A program made the translations under genes and the position numbers. A stretch of 64,000 bases of DNA from Pseudopelobacter sp964542535 (GTDB taxonomy: Bacteria > Desulfobacterota > Desulfuromonadia > Geobacterales > Pseudopelobacteraceae): contig CAZIUE010000001.1 of NCBI GenBank assembly GCA_964542535.1, positions 248,001 to 312,000 of the forward strand, read 5' to 3'. Below the pieces are notes generated by a model. That model had not been told where the DNA came from and did not search any database. It worked only from the letters and a program-made list of their open reading frames with translations. Of this stretch, positions 35,327 to 43,479 are shown in pieces. Position 1 is the stretch's first letter. Each line of letters begins with the position of its first letter.

Positions 35327-35841
35327 TGCGGGAAAAACTGAGACAAATCGAACTGCTGCTTCTCGATGTGGACGGCGTCATGACCGATGGCGGCATCATC
35401 TATGACGCCAATGGACTGGAAACCAAGGTGTTCAACGTCAAGGACGGCCACGGTATCAAGATGCTCCAGCGTCACGGCATCCAGGTGGGGGTGATCACCG
35501 GCAGGACCTCCGCCGTGGTGGAGATCCGCGCGCGGGAGCTGGGGATCGAGCTTCTGTACCAGGGATCACTCAGGAAGCTGGAGAGCTACGCCGATGTTCA
35601 GCGCAGAACAGGACTTGACGACAGCCGGATCGCCTACATGGGCGACGATGTCATTGATGTCCCGGTCATGCGCCGGGCTGGTTTCGCTGCTGCTCCTCCC
35701 GATTCGCTGCCTGAGGCGTTGGCCGTGGCGGACTATGTAACCTCCCGCCCGGGGGGGAAGGGGGCGGTACGGGAAGTGTGCGATCTGATCCTCAAGGGGC
35801 GGGGGGCGTGGCCCGAAATTGCGGCGCGTTATGAGCTGTGA
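35326..35841 (+). CDS. kdsC: 3-deoxy-D-manno-octulosonate 8-phosphate phosphatase
   Basis: 171 residues. HAD-superfamily phosphatase of the short, capless type: nucleophile Asp in LLLLDVDGVMTDG, ITGRTS, and MGDDVIDVPVMRRAG. It releases phosphate from Kdo 8-phosphate. Placed between kdsD and the lptCAB genes, the usual order in this group. Confidence 0.95.
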   Translation: MREKLRQIELLLLDVDGVMTDGGIIYDANGLETKVFNVKDGHGIKMLQRHGIQVGVITGRTSAVVEIRARELGIELLYQGSLRKLESYADVQRRTGLDDSRIAYMGDDVIDVPVMRRAGFAAAPPDSLPEALAVADYVTSRPGGKGAVREVCDLILKGRGAWPEIAARYEL

Positions 35842-35892
35842 AGATGGTTATTCAAGCTCCATGCCAACTGCCGCGAAACCCGTACGTTTCGC

Positions 35893-35921
35893 TGGACAGC
35901 GTTCCGGCGCGATGCTATAGT
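35893..35921 (+). promoter_or_regulatory. Near-consensus sigma-70 promoter right at lptC
   Basis: TGGACA (35893-35898), 17-base spacer, TATAGT (35916-35921), together ten of twelve consensus positions. The predicted start is about 35928, only one or two bases before the lptC ATG at 35930, so a transcript from it would be leaderless. No ribosome site is visible before lptC, in keeping with that. Confidence 0.55.
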
Positions 35922-35929
35922 ACGCCGGT

Positions 35930-36496
35930 ATGATCTCGTCCCGGAACATCAGGTATGCACTGGCTTTTGTCGTCGTAGCGGCGATGATCGCCATCCTGGC
36001 CGCCATCTTCCTGAATGGCTCGACAACGGCCCCGCCAGAACAGGCCCCCCGGCAGACTTCCCCCTCTGTGGATTTGGCTCTTCGCGACGCACGTTTCACC
36101 GAGGTACGCAACGGTAGTACCGTCTGGACCATCGTGGCCGAGCGTGCCGAGTACAGCAAGGAGGGAGAAGTGGCCAATCTCTCCGGCATCCGCATGTTGT
36201 TCGTCAAGAGACCCGGCGCGGGGGACATCAGGGTGACGGCCGAGAAGGGGACCTACGCCACCAAGAGCAGAAACGTCACCTTGCGCGGCAAGGTACACAT
36301 GACAACGGAGTCCGGGATCGTATTCGACACCGAGACCCTGGATTACCTGGCCGCCAGTTCGCGTTTTGTGACCGACGACAGAGTGGCCTTCCGCCAGCAG
36401 CGCATGACCCTGGCCGCACAGGGCATGGATTTTGATGTGAACGGGCAACTCGTGCGCTTCCATCGCGCGGTCGATGCGATTGTGAAGCGGCGATAG
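35930..36496 (+). CDS. lptC: LPS export protein LptC
   Basis: 188 residues. A single N-terminal membrane helix (YALAFVVVAAMIAILAAIF) anchors a periplasmic beta-jellyroll of the LptC/OstA-like type (LRDARFTEVRNGSTVW, VTAEKGTYATKSRNVTLRG). It passes LPS from LptB2FG to LptA. No ribosome site precedes the ATG; see the promoter just upstream. 25 bases separate it from lptA. Confidence 0.88.
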   Translation: MISSRNIRYALAFVVVAAMIAILAAIFLNGSTTAPPEQAPRQTSPSVDLALRDARFTEVRNGSTVWTIVAERAEYSKEGEVANLSGIRMLFVKRPGAGDIRVTAEKGTYATKSRNVTLRGKVHMTTESGIVFDTETLDYLAASSRFVTDDRVAFRQQRMTLAAQGMDFDVNGQLVRFHRAVDAIVKRR

Positions 36497-36521
36497 TACA
36501 AGAAGGCATGAGAGCGAACCT

Positions 36522-37046
36522 ATGAAACTGATTATCACATCCCTCCACCTGATACTGCTGCTTGCCGCGGCTTCCCAGGCGCTGGCGGCTCCCGCAGCCG
36601 GCAGGGGGGGGCGAAGCGACCGTTCGAATCTTCCCATCACCATCAAAGCCAGCCAACTCACGGCTGACAACAAGGGGAGGAAAGCGGTTTTTACCGGAAA
36701 AGTGGTTGCCCGGCAGGGTGACATCACCATCTTTTCCGACAGGCTGACCATTCACTACGGCAGCACCAAGAACGAGGTGGAAAAGGTCGAGGCGGATGGT
36801 AACGTGCGCATCGTCCAGCAGAACCGGGTCGGCAGCGCCGAGCATGCCGTCTATGACAGCGCGGCGGGCAAGATCACCCTCAGCGGAGGCAATCCCCGGG
36901 TTACCCAGGGGGGCGATTCCACCAGCGGCAAAATCATCACCTACATGATCGATGATGAGCGGAGCATCGTCACCGGCGACCCCGGCGCGCCGGTAGTGAC
37001 CGTTATCCATCCCAAGGGGAAAAAGAACAATGACGCTCCCCGCTGA
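36522..37046 (+). CDS. lptA: LPS periplasmic bridge protein LptA
   Basis: 174 residues with signal peptide MKLIITSLHLILLLAAASQALA. OstA-domain repeats are visible (LPITIKASQLTADNKGRKAV, FTGKVVARQGDITIFSDRL, DGNVRIVQQ, GGNPRVTQGGDS). It forms the bridge carrying LPS across the periplasm. The 3' end overlaps lptB by 17 bases. Confidence 0.9.
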   Translation: MKLIITSLHLILLLAAASQALAAPAAGRGGRSDRSNLPITIKASQLTADNKGRKAVFTGKVVARQGDITIFSDRLTIHYGSTKNEVEKVEADGNVRIVQQNRVGSAEHAVYDSAAGKITLSGGNPRVTQGGDSTSGKIITYMIDDERSIVTGDPGAPVVTVIHPKGKKNNDAPR

Positions 37047-37773
37047 CAAGGGGATACGGCTCCGGGCCGAGGGGCTGCGCAAACGCTACGGTGACCGTCA
37101 GGTGGTCAGCGGCGTTGACCTCTCCATCCAGGCTGGCACGGTCGTGGGGTTGCTGGGTCCCAACGGCGCCGGAAAAACCACCACTTTCTACATGGTGGTC
37201 GGCCTGACCCAGCCCAGCGAGGGGCGGGTTTATCTTGGCGACAGCGATATTACCGGGCTGCCCATGTACCAGCGCGCCCGGCAGGGCATCGGCTATCTGC
37301 CCCAGGAAGCCTCGGTGTTCCGCAAGCTGTCCGTATCCGACAACCTGCTGGCGATCCTGGAGGTTGTTGAGCCTGACCGGGCCACCCGCGTCAGCCGCAT
37401 GGAGCGACTCCTGGATGAGTTCGGCATCAGCCATATCGCCGATGTCAAGGGGTATGCCCTTTCCGGCGGCGAGCGCCGACGGGTGGAGATCGCCCGGGCA
37501 CTGATCACCAACCCTGCCTTCATCCTGCTGGACGAGCCCTTTGCCGGCATCGATCCCATTGCGGTGGCCGAGATCCAGAAGCTGATCGTGGGGCTCAAGG
37601 AGCGCAACATCGGTGTGCTGATCTCCGATCACAACGTGCGCGAAACGCTTGGCGTGTGCGACCTGGCTTACATCATGAGCGAGGGAACGGTTCTGGAACA
37701 GGGAACGCCCGAGGAAATCGCCTCCAGCCGCAAGGCGCGGGAGATCTACCTGGGAGACGGGTTCCGTCTGTAG
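37030..37773 (+). CDS. lptB: LPS export ABC transporter ATPase LptB
   Basis: 247 residues. Walker A G43-T50 (GPNGAGKT), signature ALSGGERRRVEIARAL, Walker B FILLDEPFAGID, and the switch histidine in LISDHNVRET. It powers extraction of LPS from the inner membrane with LptFG, which are not in the window. It overlaps lptA and is followed 29 bases later by rpoN, a conserved neighbourhood. Confidence 0.96.
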   Translation: MTLPADKGIRLRAEGLRKRYGDRQVVSGVDLSIQAGTVVGLLGPNGAGKTTTFYMVVGLTQPSEGRVYLGDSDITGLPMYQRARQGIGYLPQEASVFRKLSVSDNLLAILEVVEPDRATRVSRMERLLDEFGISHIADVKGYALSGGERRRVEIARALITNPAFILLDEPFAGIDPIAVAEIQKLIVGLKERNIGVLISDHNVRETLGVCDLAYIMSEGTVLEQGTPEEIASSRKAREIYLGDGFRL

Positions 37774-37802
37774 TCCGGCTTTTTCGATAGGTAACGAACG
37801 CT

Positions 37803-39242
37803 ATGGCTTTGGAGATGCGCCAACAAATAAAGATGACCCAGCAACTGGTGATGACGCCCCAGTTGCAGCAGGCCATCAAGCTGCTCCAGATGACCCGCAT
37901 CGAGTTGCAGGATGTGGTGCGTCAGGAACTGGAGGAGAATCCGCTGCTGGAAGAGGCCGCCGAGGCTGATGACGGGTTGGACCAGGAGATGGCGGACACC
38001 CCGGAAAAGGAGGCCGAGTCGGCCGGGGACGGGGACGAATTCCGCGAAGTGGAGTCGGGGGACGAGATCCTGCGCGACTGGGACAGCTATCTGGACGGCT
38101 ACAACTACAGTTCGGGTGAGCAGTACGGCGGTGACGACGATCGCCCCTCCTTCGAAAGCCTCCTGACCCGTAAGGGTACCCTCATTGATCACTTGTTGTG
38201 GCAGCTTCACATGGGGCATTTCCTCCCCCCCGAGGTGCGCATCGGCGAGGAGATCATCGGCAACATCGATGAAGGGGGATACCTGCGTGCCACCTTGGAG
38301 GAAATCGGTCAGGAGTGCCGGGTGGGCGAGGCCGAGGTTCTGGCGGTGCTGGAACGCATCCAGGATTTCGACCCCACCGGCGTGGGCGCGCGGGACCTGC
38401 GTGAATGTCTGCTGATCCAGGCCCGCTTCCTGGGGATGCAGGGGGGGCTCGTGGAGCGGATCCTTCTCAGCCACCTCAAGGCACTTGAAACCCGCAACTA
38501 CAAACTGATTGCCCGGGACCTGGGAGTTGACCTGAACCAGGTGCACATCGCCGCCAAGATCATCGCCGGACTTGACCCGCGGCCGGGCAGGCTGTTCGGT
38601 TCCGACGATACCCACTACATCTCGCCGGACATCTTCGTCTCCAAACTGGGGGACGAGTACGTGGTTATGCTGAACGAGGAAGGACTGCCGAACCTCAGGG
38701 TCAGCAGCTTCTATTCCGAAGCGCGCGGCAACGGTTCGGTCGATTCCCGGGCCGAGGAGTACATCGGCGAGAAGATCCGCTCCGCTCTCTGGCTGATCAA
38801 GAGCATCCAGCAACGTCAGCGGACCATCTACAAGGTTGCCAAGAGTATCGTGCGCTTCCAGCGCGATTTTCTCGATTACGGCATCGAATGCCTGCGTCCG
38901 CTGGTGCTGCGCGACGTTGCCGACGACATCGGCATGCATGAGTCCACTATCAGCCGCGTCACAACCAACAAGTACATGCAGACTCCCCAGGGGTTGTACG
39001 AGCTCAAATATTTCTTCAACAGCGGTCTGGCCACCAGCGGTGGCGATTTTGTTGCTTCGGAGAGTGTCAAGAACCGCATCCGTGAGATAATCGAGAAGGA
39101 GGATCCGCGCAAGCCGCTGTCGGACCAGAAAATTTCGGAGCTGCTGGTGGCGGAGAAGGTGAATATCGCCCGCCGGACGGTGACCAAGTACCGTGAGCTG
39201 CTCCGCCTGGGCTCTTCGTCGGAGCGCAAGCGCCACTTCTGA
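37803..39242 (+). CDS. rpoN: RNA polymerase sigma-54 factor
   Basis: 479 residues. Region I is the Gln/Leu-rich N-terminus (QQIKMTQQLVMTPQLQQAIK) that contacts bacterial enhancer-binding proteins. An acidic region II follows, then the core-binding domain and the C-terminal DNA-binding part with the RpoN box ARRTVTKYRELL. It directs polymerase to -24/-12 promoters. A strong candidate target lies in the same window at 49022. Confidence 0.97.
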   Translation: MALEMRQQIKMTQQLVMTPQLQQAIKLLQMTRIELQDVVRQELEENPLLEEAAEADDGLDQEMADTPEKEAESAGDGDEFREVESGDEILRDWDSYLDGYNYSSGEQYGGDDDRPSFESLLTRKGTLIDHLLWQLHMGHFLPPEVRIGEEIIGNIDEGGYLRATLEEIGQECRVGEAEVLAVLERIQDFDPTGVGARDLRECLLIQARFLGMQGGLVERILLSHLKALETRNYKLIARDLGVDLNQVHIAAKIIAGLDPRPGRLFGSDDTHYISPDIFVSKLGDEYVVMLNEEGLPNLRVSSFYSEARGNGSVDSRAEEYIGEKIRSALWLIKSIQQRQRTIYKVAKSIVRFQRDFLDYGIECLRPLVLRDVADDIGMHESTISRVTTNKYMQTPQGLYELKYFFNSGLATSGGDFVASESVKNRIREIIEKEDPRKPLSDQKISELLVAEKVNIARRTVTKYRELLRLGSSSERKRHF

Positions 39243-39378
39243 CCGCAGGGATGTCCCGGGTGCCGTAGCGGTCAACGGCCGGCAGGAGCAGGCGGAGCTT
39301 TCGCCGAACCATGGCGGCCCTACCCGGTTTTGATGAACCAGATACGACTGAATACGACACGACATGAAGGAGGAAGGT

Positions 39379-39927
39379 ATGCAGGTAACCACGACATTCA
39401 GGCAGATGGAACAGAGTGAACCCCTCAAGACGTATGCCGAGGAGAAGCTTGACCGGGTAAAGAAGTATATCGACGGGCCGATCAACGCCCAGGTCTTTTT
39501 CAGCGTCGAGAAGAAGATTCGCCACATCGTCGAGATCGTCATTACCGCCAAGGGGATCAGCACCAAGGCATCCGAGGCCACCAGCGACATGTACGCCGCC
39601 GTTGACGCCGTGATCGACAAGATCGAGCGCCAGCTCAAACGATACAAGGAAAAAATCAAGGCTCATAAACCGAGCAGCGAGGGGAACGGCCGTCGGATCT
39701 CCAAGAAGATCTTCGAGGCAGAGAGCATTGACAGCAGTTCCGAGCCGGTGATCATCAGCAAGAAGATCGAGACCGCCAAACCCATGACCATCGAGGAAGC
39801 GGTCATGCAGATGGACCTGCTGCACAAGGATTTCATCGTCTTCACCGATGCCGGCAGCAGCGACATCAATGTCCTCTATCGTCGCAAGGACGGCAACTAC
39901 GGTCTGATCGAGCCGCAGCAGTCCTGA
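39379..39927 (+). CDS. hpf: Long-form ribosome hibernation promoting factor
   Basis: 182 residues from the ATG at 39379 with AAGGAGG upstream. The N-terminal HPF/RaiA domain (~1-105; YAEEKLDRVKKYIDGPINAQ, DMYAAVDAVIDKIERQLKRY) and the C-terminal dimerisation domain (~125-182; MTIEEAVMQMDLLHKDFIVF, DINVLYRRKDGNYGLIEP) mark the long form that makes 100S dimers. It follows rpoN after 136 bases. Confidence 0.93.
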   Translation: MQVTTTFRQMEQSEPLKTYAEEKLDRVKKYIDGPINAQVFFSVEKKIRHIVEIVITAKGISTKASEATSDMYAAVDAVIDKIERQLKRYKEKIKAHKPSSEGNGRRISKKIFEAESIDSSSEPVIISKKIETAKPMTIEEAVMQMDLLHKDFIVFTDAGSSDINVLYRRKDGNYGLIEPQQS

Positions 39928-39932
39928 CGGGT

Positions 39933-39952
39933 GGCTCCCCTTTCGGGGAGCC
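39933..39952 (+). other. Hairpin between hpf and hprK (no T tract)
   Basis: GGCTCCCC and GGGGAGCC form a perfect 8-bp stem with a four-base loop just after the hpf stop. No T run follows, so it is more likely an RNA processing or stabilising element than a terminator. Confidence 0.5.
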
Positions 39953-39971
39953 GCTTCCGGCGAAAGCGAAA

Positions 39972-40001
39972 CAGGGAGGTGTCCGCGCGGATGCCTCCCT
40001 G
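39972..40001 (+). other. Second hairpin overlapping the hprK leader
   Basis: CAGGGAGG pairs with CCTCCCTG around a 14-base G+C-rich loop, ending 11 bases before the hprK ATG. It sequesters a good AGGGAGG ribosome-site-like sequence within its 5' arm. It may modulate translation or processing between hpf and hprK. Confidence 0.4.
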
Positions 40002-40012
40002 CTTCGTGGAGA

Positions 40013-40978
40013 ATGGCCGTGGAAGGAATCAGCCTCAGCATACAGGAACTGCTGGATGATGTGGAATACGGTCTCGGCCTGACGCTTCTGGCCGGCGGTC
40101 GCGGGATGGCCAACCGGGTGATCAGCTCCCGGATACAGAAGCCGGGACTGGCTCTGGCCGGCTATACGAACCATTTTCATCCCGACCGGATACAGGTGCT
40201 CGGCAATACGGAGATCTCCTATCTGGCGTCCCTGGACGACGGCGCGGCAGCGGAGTGTATCGACAAGGTCTGCTCGTTCCCCGTATCCTGTTTCGTCGTC
40301 ACCACGGGACTTGTTCCGACTCCCCGTTTCCTTGATGCGGTTGAGTCGGCCGGTATCCCGACCCTGAACACGTCCCTCAAGTCGTCCACGTTTATTTCCC
40401 TGATTACCAAATTTCTTGAGGAGCGGCTGCTCCCCACCACCCACCTGCACGGCGTGCTGGTGGAGGTGCTGGGAGTCGGCATCCTGCTGACCGGAAAGAG
40501 CGGCATCGGTAAGAGCGAGTGCGCGCTGGACCTGATCATCCGCGGTCACCGTCTCGTTGCCGACGATATGGTCTACATCAAGAAGAAAATGCCCGCCACC
40601 CTGGTGGGACAGTCGGAACGCTCCATCCAGCACTTGATGGAGATCCGCGGCCTGGGCATCATCAATGTCAAGGACCTCTACGGCGTCTCCTCCATTCGCG
40701 AGAAAAAGATCATCGACGTGCTCCTGGAACTCCGGGAATGGGACCCGGATCAGGAGTACGATCGCCTGGGGCTGGACGATCACCACACGACGATTCTGGG
40801 CGTGGATATCCCCCACATCATCATCCCGGTCCGCCCAGGCCGTAACCTGGGCTCCATCGTCGAGGTGGCGGCCCGCAACTTCCTGCTTAAAGGGATGGGG
40901 TGCCATTCCGCGCAGGAGTTTCAGAACCGGCTCCTGGCGCGCCTGGATGTGCGCCCCCTGGGAAACGAGGTGGAATAG
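40013..40978 (+). CDS. hprK: HPr kinase/phosphorylase
   Basis: 321 residues. Walker A at 161-168 (GKSGIGKS), preceded by the N-terminal HprK domain and followed by LVADDMVYIKKK and MEIRGLGIINVKDLYG. It phosphorylates HPr on Ser46 and reverses it, according to metabolic state. The ATG at 40013 sits almost on top of GGAGA; a GTG at 40019 would have better spacing and remove only two residues. Clustered with rapZ, EIIA, HPr and enzyme I. Confidence 0.94.
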   Translation: MAVEGISLSIQELLDDVEYGLGLTLLAGGRGMANRVISSRIQKPGLALAGYTNHFHPDRIQVLGNTEISYLASLDDGAAAECIDKVCSFPVSCFVVTTGLVPTPRFLDAVESAGIPTLNTSLKSSTFISLITKFLEERLLPTTHLHGVLVEVLGVGILLTGKSGIGKSECALDLIIRGHRLVADDMVYIKKKMPATLVGQSERSIQHLMEIRGLGIINVKDLYGVSSIREKKIIDVLLELREWDPDQEYDRLGLDDHHTTILGVDIPHIIIPVRPGRNLGSIVEVAARNFLLKGMGCHSAQEFQNRLLARLDVRPLGNEVE

Positions 40979-40981
40979 GCC

Positions 40982-41845
40982 ATGAGGATTATCGTCATCA
41001 CCGGCATGTCCGGTTCGGGCAAGTCCACGGCGGTCAGGGCTCTGGAGGACGAGGGGTACTATTGCATCGACAACCTCCCCATGCGCCTGTTCCACCCCTT
41101 TGTGGAGCTGATCGAAAAGTCCGGAGAATCCTACCGGGGGGTCGTCCTGGTGGCGGATATCCGGGGGCGGGAGTTTCTGAAGGGATTCGAGCACACTTTC
41201 GGAAAGCTGCGCGACCAGGGCCATGGCGTGGAGATCTTTTTCATCGATGCTTCCGATGACGTGCTGATCCGCCGTTTCTCGGAGACACGCCGCCGCCATC
41301 CGGCCGAGGAGCAGTGTACCGTCTCGGAGGGGATCAGGATCGAGCGGGAGCGCCTTTCCCCCCTTCGGCAGATGGCCACCAGGATCATCGACAGCTCGGA
41401 CTTCAATGTACACCAGCTGAAAGAACTGATTCTGCGCATCGTGCGCGGCGAGGATGCCGCGACTCCCCTGGTGATCGAGGTCAAGTCCTTTGGATTCCGC
41501 TACGGCATCCCGCTGGAGTCGTCGATCGTCATGGACGTGCGTTTCCTGCCCAATCCCTTCTTCGTGCCGCGACTCAAGTCCGGCTCGGGGCTGGACGATC
41601 AGGTGCGCGAGTACGTTCTGGACAATCCCAAGACGGCCACGTTTCTGGACTGCTTCTTCCCCATGCTGGACATGCTGGTTCCGGCCCATCTCCAGGAGGG
41701 GAAATACTATCTGACCATCTCCATCGGCTGCACCGGGGGGAGGCACCGTTCGGTGGCCATTGCAGAGGCCACGGCGATGTACCTCACCAGGGACTGGCCG
41801 ACGGTGCGAATTACTCACCGGGATATTGAAAAGGGACAGCAATGA
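40982..41845 (+). CDS. rapZ: RapZ-type nucleotide-binding protein
   Basis: 287 residues. Walker A at 8-15 (GMSGSGKS), DLN-like MRLFHPFVELIEKSG, and the conserved C-terminal CTGGRHRSVAIAEA. In enterobacteria RapZ is an RNA-binding adaptor controlling glucosamine-6-phosphate synthase mRNA and may sense a cell-envelope precursor; function in this lineage is inferred. Three bases separate it from hprK, and its stop overlaps the EIIA start (ATGA). Confidence 0.93.
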   Translation: MRIIVITGMSGSGKSTAVRALEDEGYYCIDNLPMRLFHPFVELIEKSGESYRGVVLVADIRGREFLKGFEHTFGKLRDQGHGVEIFFIDASDDVLIRRFSETRRRHPAEEQCTVSEGIRIERERLSPLRQMATRIIDSSDFNVHQLKELILRIVRGEDAATPLVIEVKSFGFRYGIPLESSIVMDVRFLPNPFFVPRLKSGSGLDDQVREYVLDNPKTATFLDCFFPMLDMLVPAHLQEGKYYLTISIGCTGGRHRSVAIAEATAMYLTRDWPTVRITHRDIEKGQQ

Positions 41846-42234
41846 CAGGATTAGTACTGGTTACCCATGCGGGGTTGGCAAGCGCACTGTACCGTTCGGC
41901 GGAAATGATCGTCGGCCCGATCGAATGCTGCGAACAGGTGGAAGTTACGCCGGGGGAGAATGCCGATCAGATCATGTCCCGCGTGGTCGCGGCGGTTGAA
42001 AAGTCGTCGGCCGACGGCGCAATCATCATGACCGACCTCTTCGGCGGGACTCCGTCCAACATGGCAATGTCGTTTCTGAAGGACGGACAGGTGGAAGTGC
42101 TCACCGGGGTCAATCTGCCCATGGTGATCGAATTCTGTTCCAAACGCCAGCAGCTGGGGGTGGGGGAGTTGACCGCGGAACTGCAGAAGTGCGGCCGGGA
42201 AGCGATCCTCATCCCCGGCGATTTTCTCAAATAG
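41842..42234 (+). CDS. PTS EIIA component, mannose family
   Basis: 130 residues. The phosphorylated histidine is likely H9 in VLVTHAGLA; the ADGAIIMTDLFGGTPSNMAM segment is diagnostic of EIIA-Man. No EIIB, EIIC or EIID gene is in the window, so it probably has a regulatory rather than transport role within the HPr/HprK phosphorelay. It overlaps rapZ by four bases. Confidence 0.88.
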   Translation: MTGLVLVTHAGLASALYRSAEMIVGPIECCEQVEVTPGENADQIMSRVVAAVEKSSADGAIIMTDLFGGTPSNMAMSFLKDGQVEVLTGVNLPMVIEFCSKRQQLGVGELTAELQKCGREAILIPGDFLK

Positions 42235-43088
42235 TGGCGGCGCCCGTGTGCAGCCGTCGTGTCTTGGGGTGCCGAGGCAGCGAAGCGTCCGGGCTGCCGT
42301 CGGCTCTTCTCTTCTGCCTGCTGTTCCTCCTCTCCTGGTGGGGCGTTCCCGCCCATGCCGGGTCGGAAGTGCCACTGGAGGTGATCCGGAACCGGCTCGC
42401 GGTGGAGTTTGGCGGCCGGGTTCCCCACGAATGGGGGGAGCGGGTCAGGGGGGTCCATTCCCGGCTGAATACCCGCGACCGGGTCGTGGCGCTCACCCTG
42501 GATGCCTGCGGCAGCCCCCGGGGCAAGGGGGTAGATGAGGCACTCCTGGCGTTTCTGGAGCGGGAGCGGATTCCCGCCACGCTCTTCATCAATGCCCGCT
42601 GGATCGATGCCAACCCCCTGCTGTTCCGGCGCCTGGCCGTCAATCCGCTGTTCGAGATCGCCAACCACGGGCTGCATCACCGCCCCGCCTCGGTAACCGG
42701 GCGCTCCGTGTATGGCATAGCCGGTACCGGGAACGTTGGCGAACTGGTGGAGGAGATCGAGGGCAATGCCCGCAAGATAACCGCGCTGACCGGCGTGCGC
42801 CCCCGTTGGTACCGTTCCGGCACCGCCTACTACGACGAGGTCGCGGTGGAGATCTCCCGCCGCCTGGGTCAGGAAGTGGCGGGGTTCTCCGTGCTGGGCG
42901 ATGCCGGAGCCACCTTCCGCAGGGCGCAGGTCAGGGGGGCGCTGCTGCGGGCCCAGGCCGGCGATATTGTGCTGCTGCACATGAATCACCCGGAAGGGGA
43001 AACCGCGGCCGGAGTCATGGATGCCCTTCCGGAGTTGCTGCGACGCGGCTTCCGTTTCGTGAAGCTGTCGGACTATCCCCTGGAGTGA
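42234..43088 (+). CDS. Secreted polysaccharide deacetylase-fold protein with altered metal motif
   Basis: About 284 residues from a GTG overlapping the previous stop by one base; GTG 42246 is an alternative. A signal sequence (LLFCLLFLLSWWGVPAHA) precedes the NodB-like domain. The first motif reads VALTLDACGS, so the usual paired Asp-Asp is Asp-Ala, while the histidine motif IANHGLHH keeps an HxxxH pair. The later RPRWYRSGTAYYD and DIVLLHMNHP segments fit the family. The change may alter metal binding or activity. Its presence among PTS genes is unexplained. Confidence 0.75.
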   Translation: MAAPVCSRRVLGCRGSEASGLPSALLFCLLFLLSWWGVPAHAGSEVPLEVIRNRLAVEFGGRVPHEWGERVRGVHSRLNTRDRVVALTLDACGSPRGKGVDEALLAFLERERIPATLFINARWIDANPLLFRRLAVNPLFEIANHGLHHRPASVTGRSVYGIAGTGNVGELVEEIEGNARKITALTGVRPRWYRSGTAYYDEVAVEISRRLGQEVAGFSVLGDAGATFRRAQVRGALLRAQAGDIVLLHMNHPEGETAAGVMDALPELLRRGFRFVKLSDYPLE

Positions 43089-43122
43089 TCCGGGAGGAGC
43101 GTTTTCCCGTGAGCGCCGCTGC

Positions 43123-43152
43123 TTGACTGTGTTGTGGCCGGCATGCTAAGAA
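43123..43152 (+). promoter_or_regulatory. Possible promoter for ptsH
   Basis: TTGACT (43123-43128), 18-base spacer, TAAGAA (43147-43152) preceded by TGC (extended -10). The -35 is good, the -10 weak. It lies in the only sizeable gap (124 bases) between the deacetylase gene and ptsH. Confidence 0.3.
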
Positions 43153-43212
43153 GCTGGCTGCGGGGCACAGGCGACGACCGCCGCTATCCTGACAGGGAAG
43201 GTTATCCGTATC

Positions 43213-43479
43213 ATGCTCCAGAATGAGTTCAGAATCGTAAATAAGCTCGGTCTGCACGCACGGGCGTCAGCGCTGTTCGTCAAGACCGCCAGCCGGTTTT
43301 CGTCCGACATCAAGCTTTCCAAGGAGGGGGTGGAGGTGAACGGCAAGAGTATCATGGGAATCATGATGCTGGCCGCCTCCAAGGGGGTTACCGTCTGCCT
43401 GACCGTGGATGGCGCCGACGAGGCTGAGGCCATGCAGGCCATGGGAGAGTTGATCGTCAATGGATTCGGTGAAGAATAG
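43213..43479 (+). CDS. ptsH: Phosphocarrier protein HPr
   Basis: 88 residues. H15 in KLGLHARASA accepts phosphate from enzyme I; S46 in NGKSIMGIMML is the site for HPr kinase, and hprK is 3 kb upstream. Both sites being intact supports a regulatory phosphorelay with input from both phosphoenolpyruvate and ATP. The 3' end overlaps ptsI by 20 bases. Confidence 0.95.
   Translation: MLQNEFRIVNKLGLHARASALFVKTASRFSSDIKLSKEGVEVNGKSIMGIMMLAASKGVTVCLTVDGADEAEAMQAMGELIVNGFGEE

Noticed and set aside
37746..39659. 637-residue - strand open frame over rpoN
   Set aside because: Antisense shadow; rpoN on the + strand is unambiguous.
39866..41842. 658-residue - strand open frame over hprK and rapZ
   Set aside because: Antisense shadow of two identified genes.
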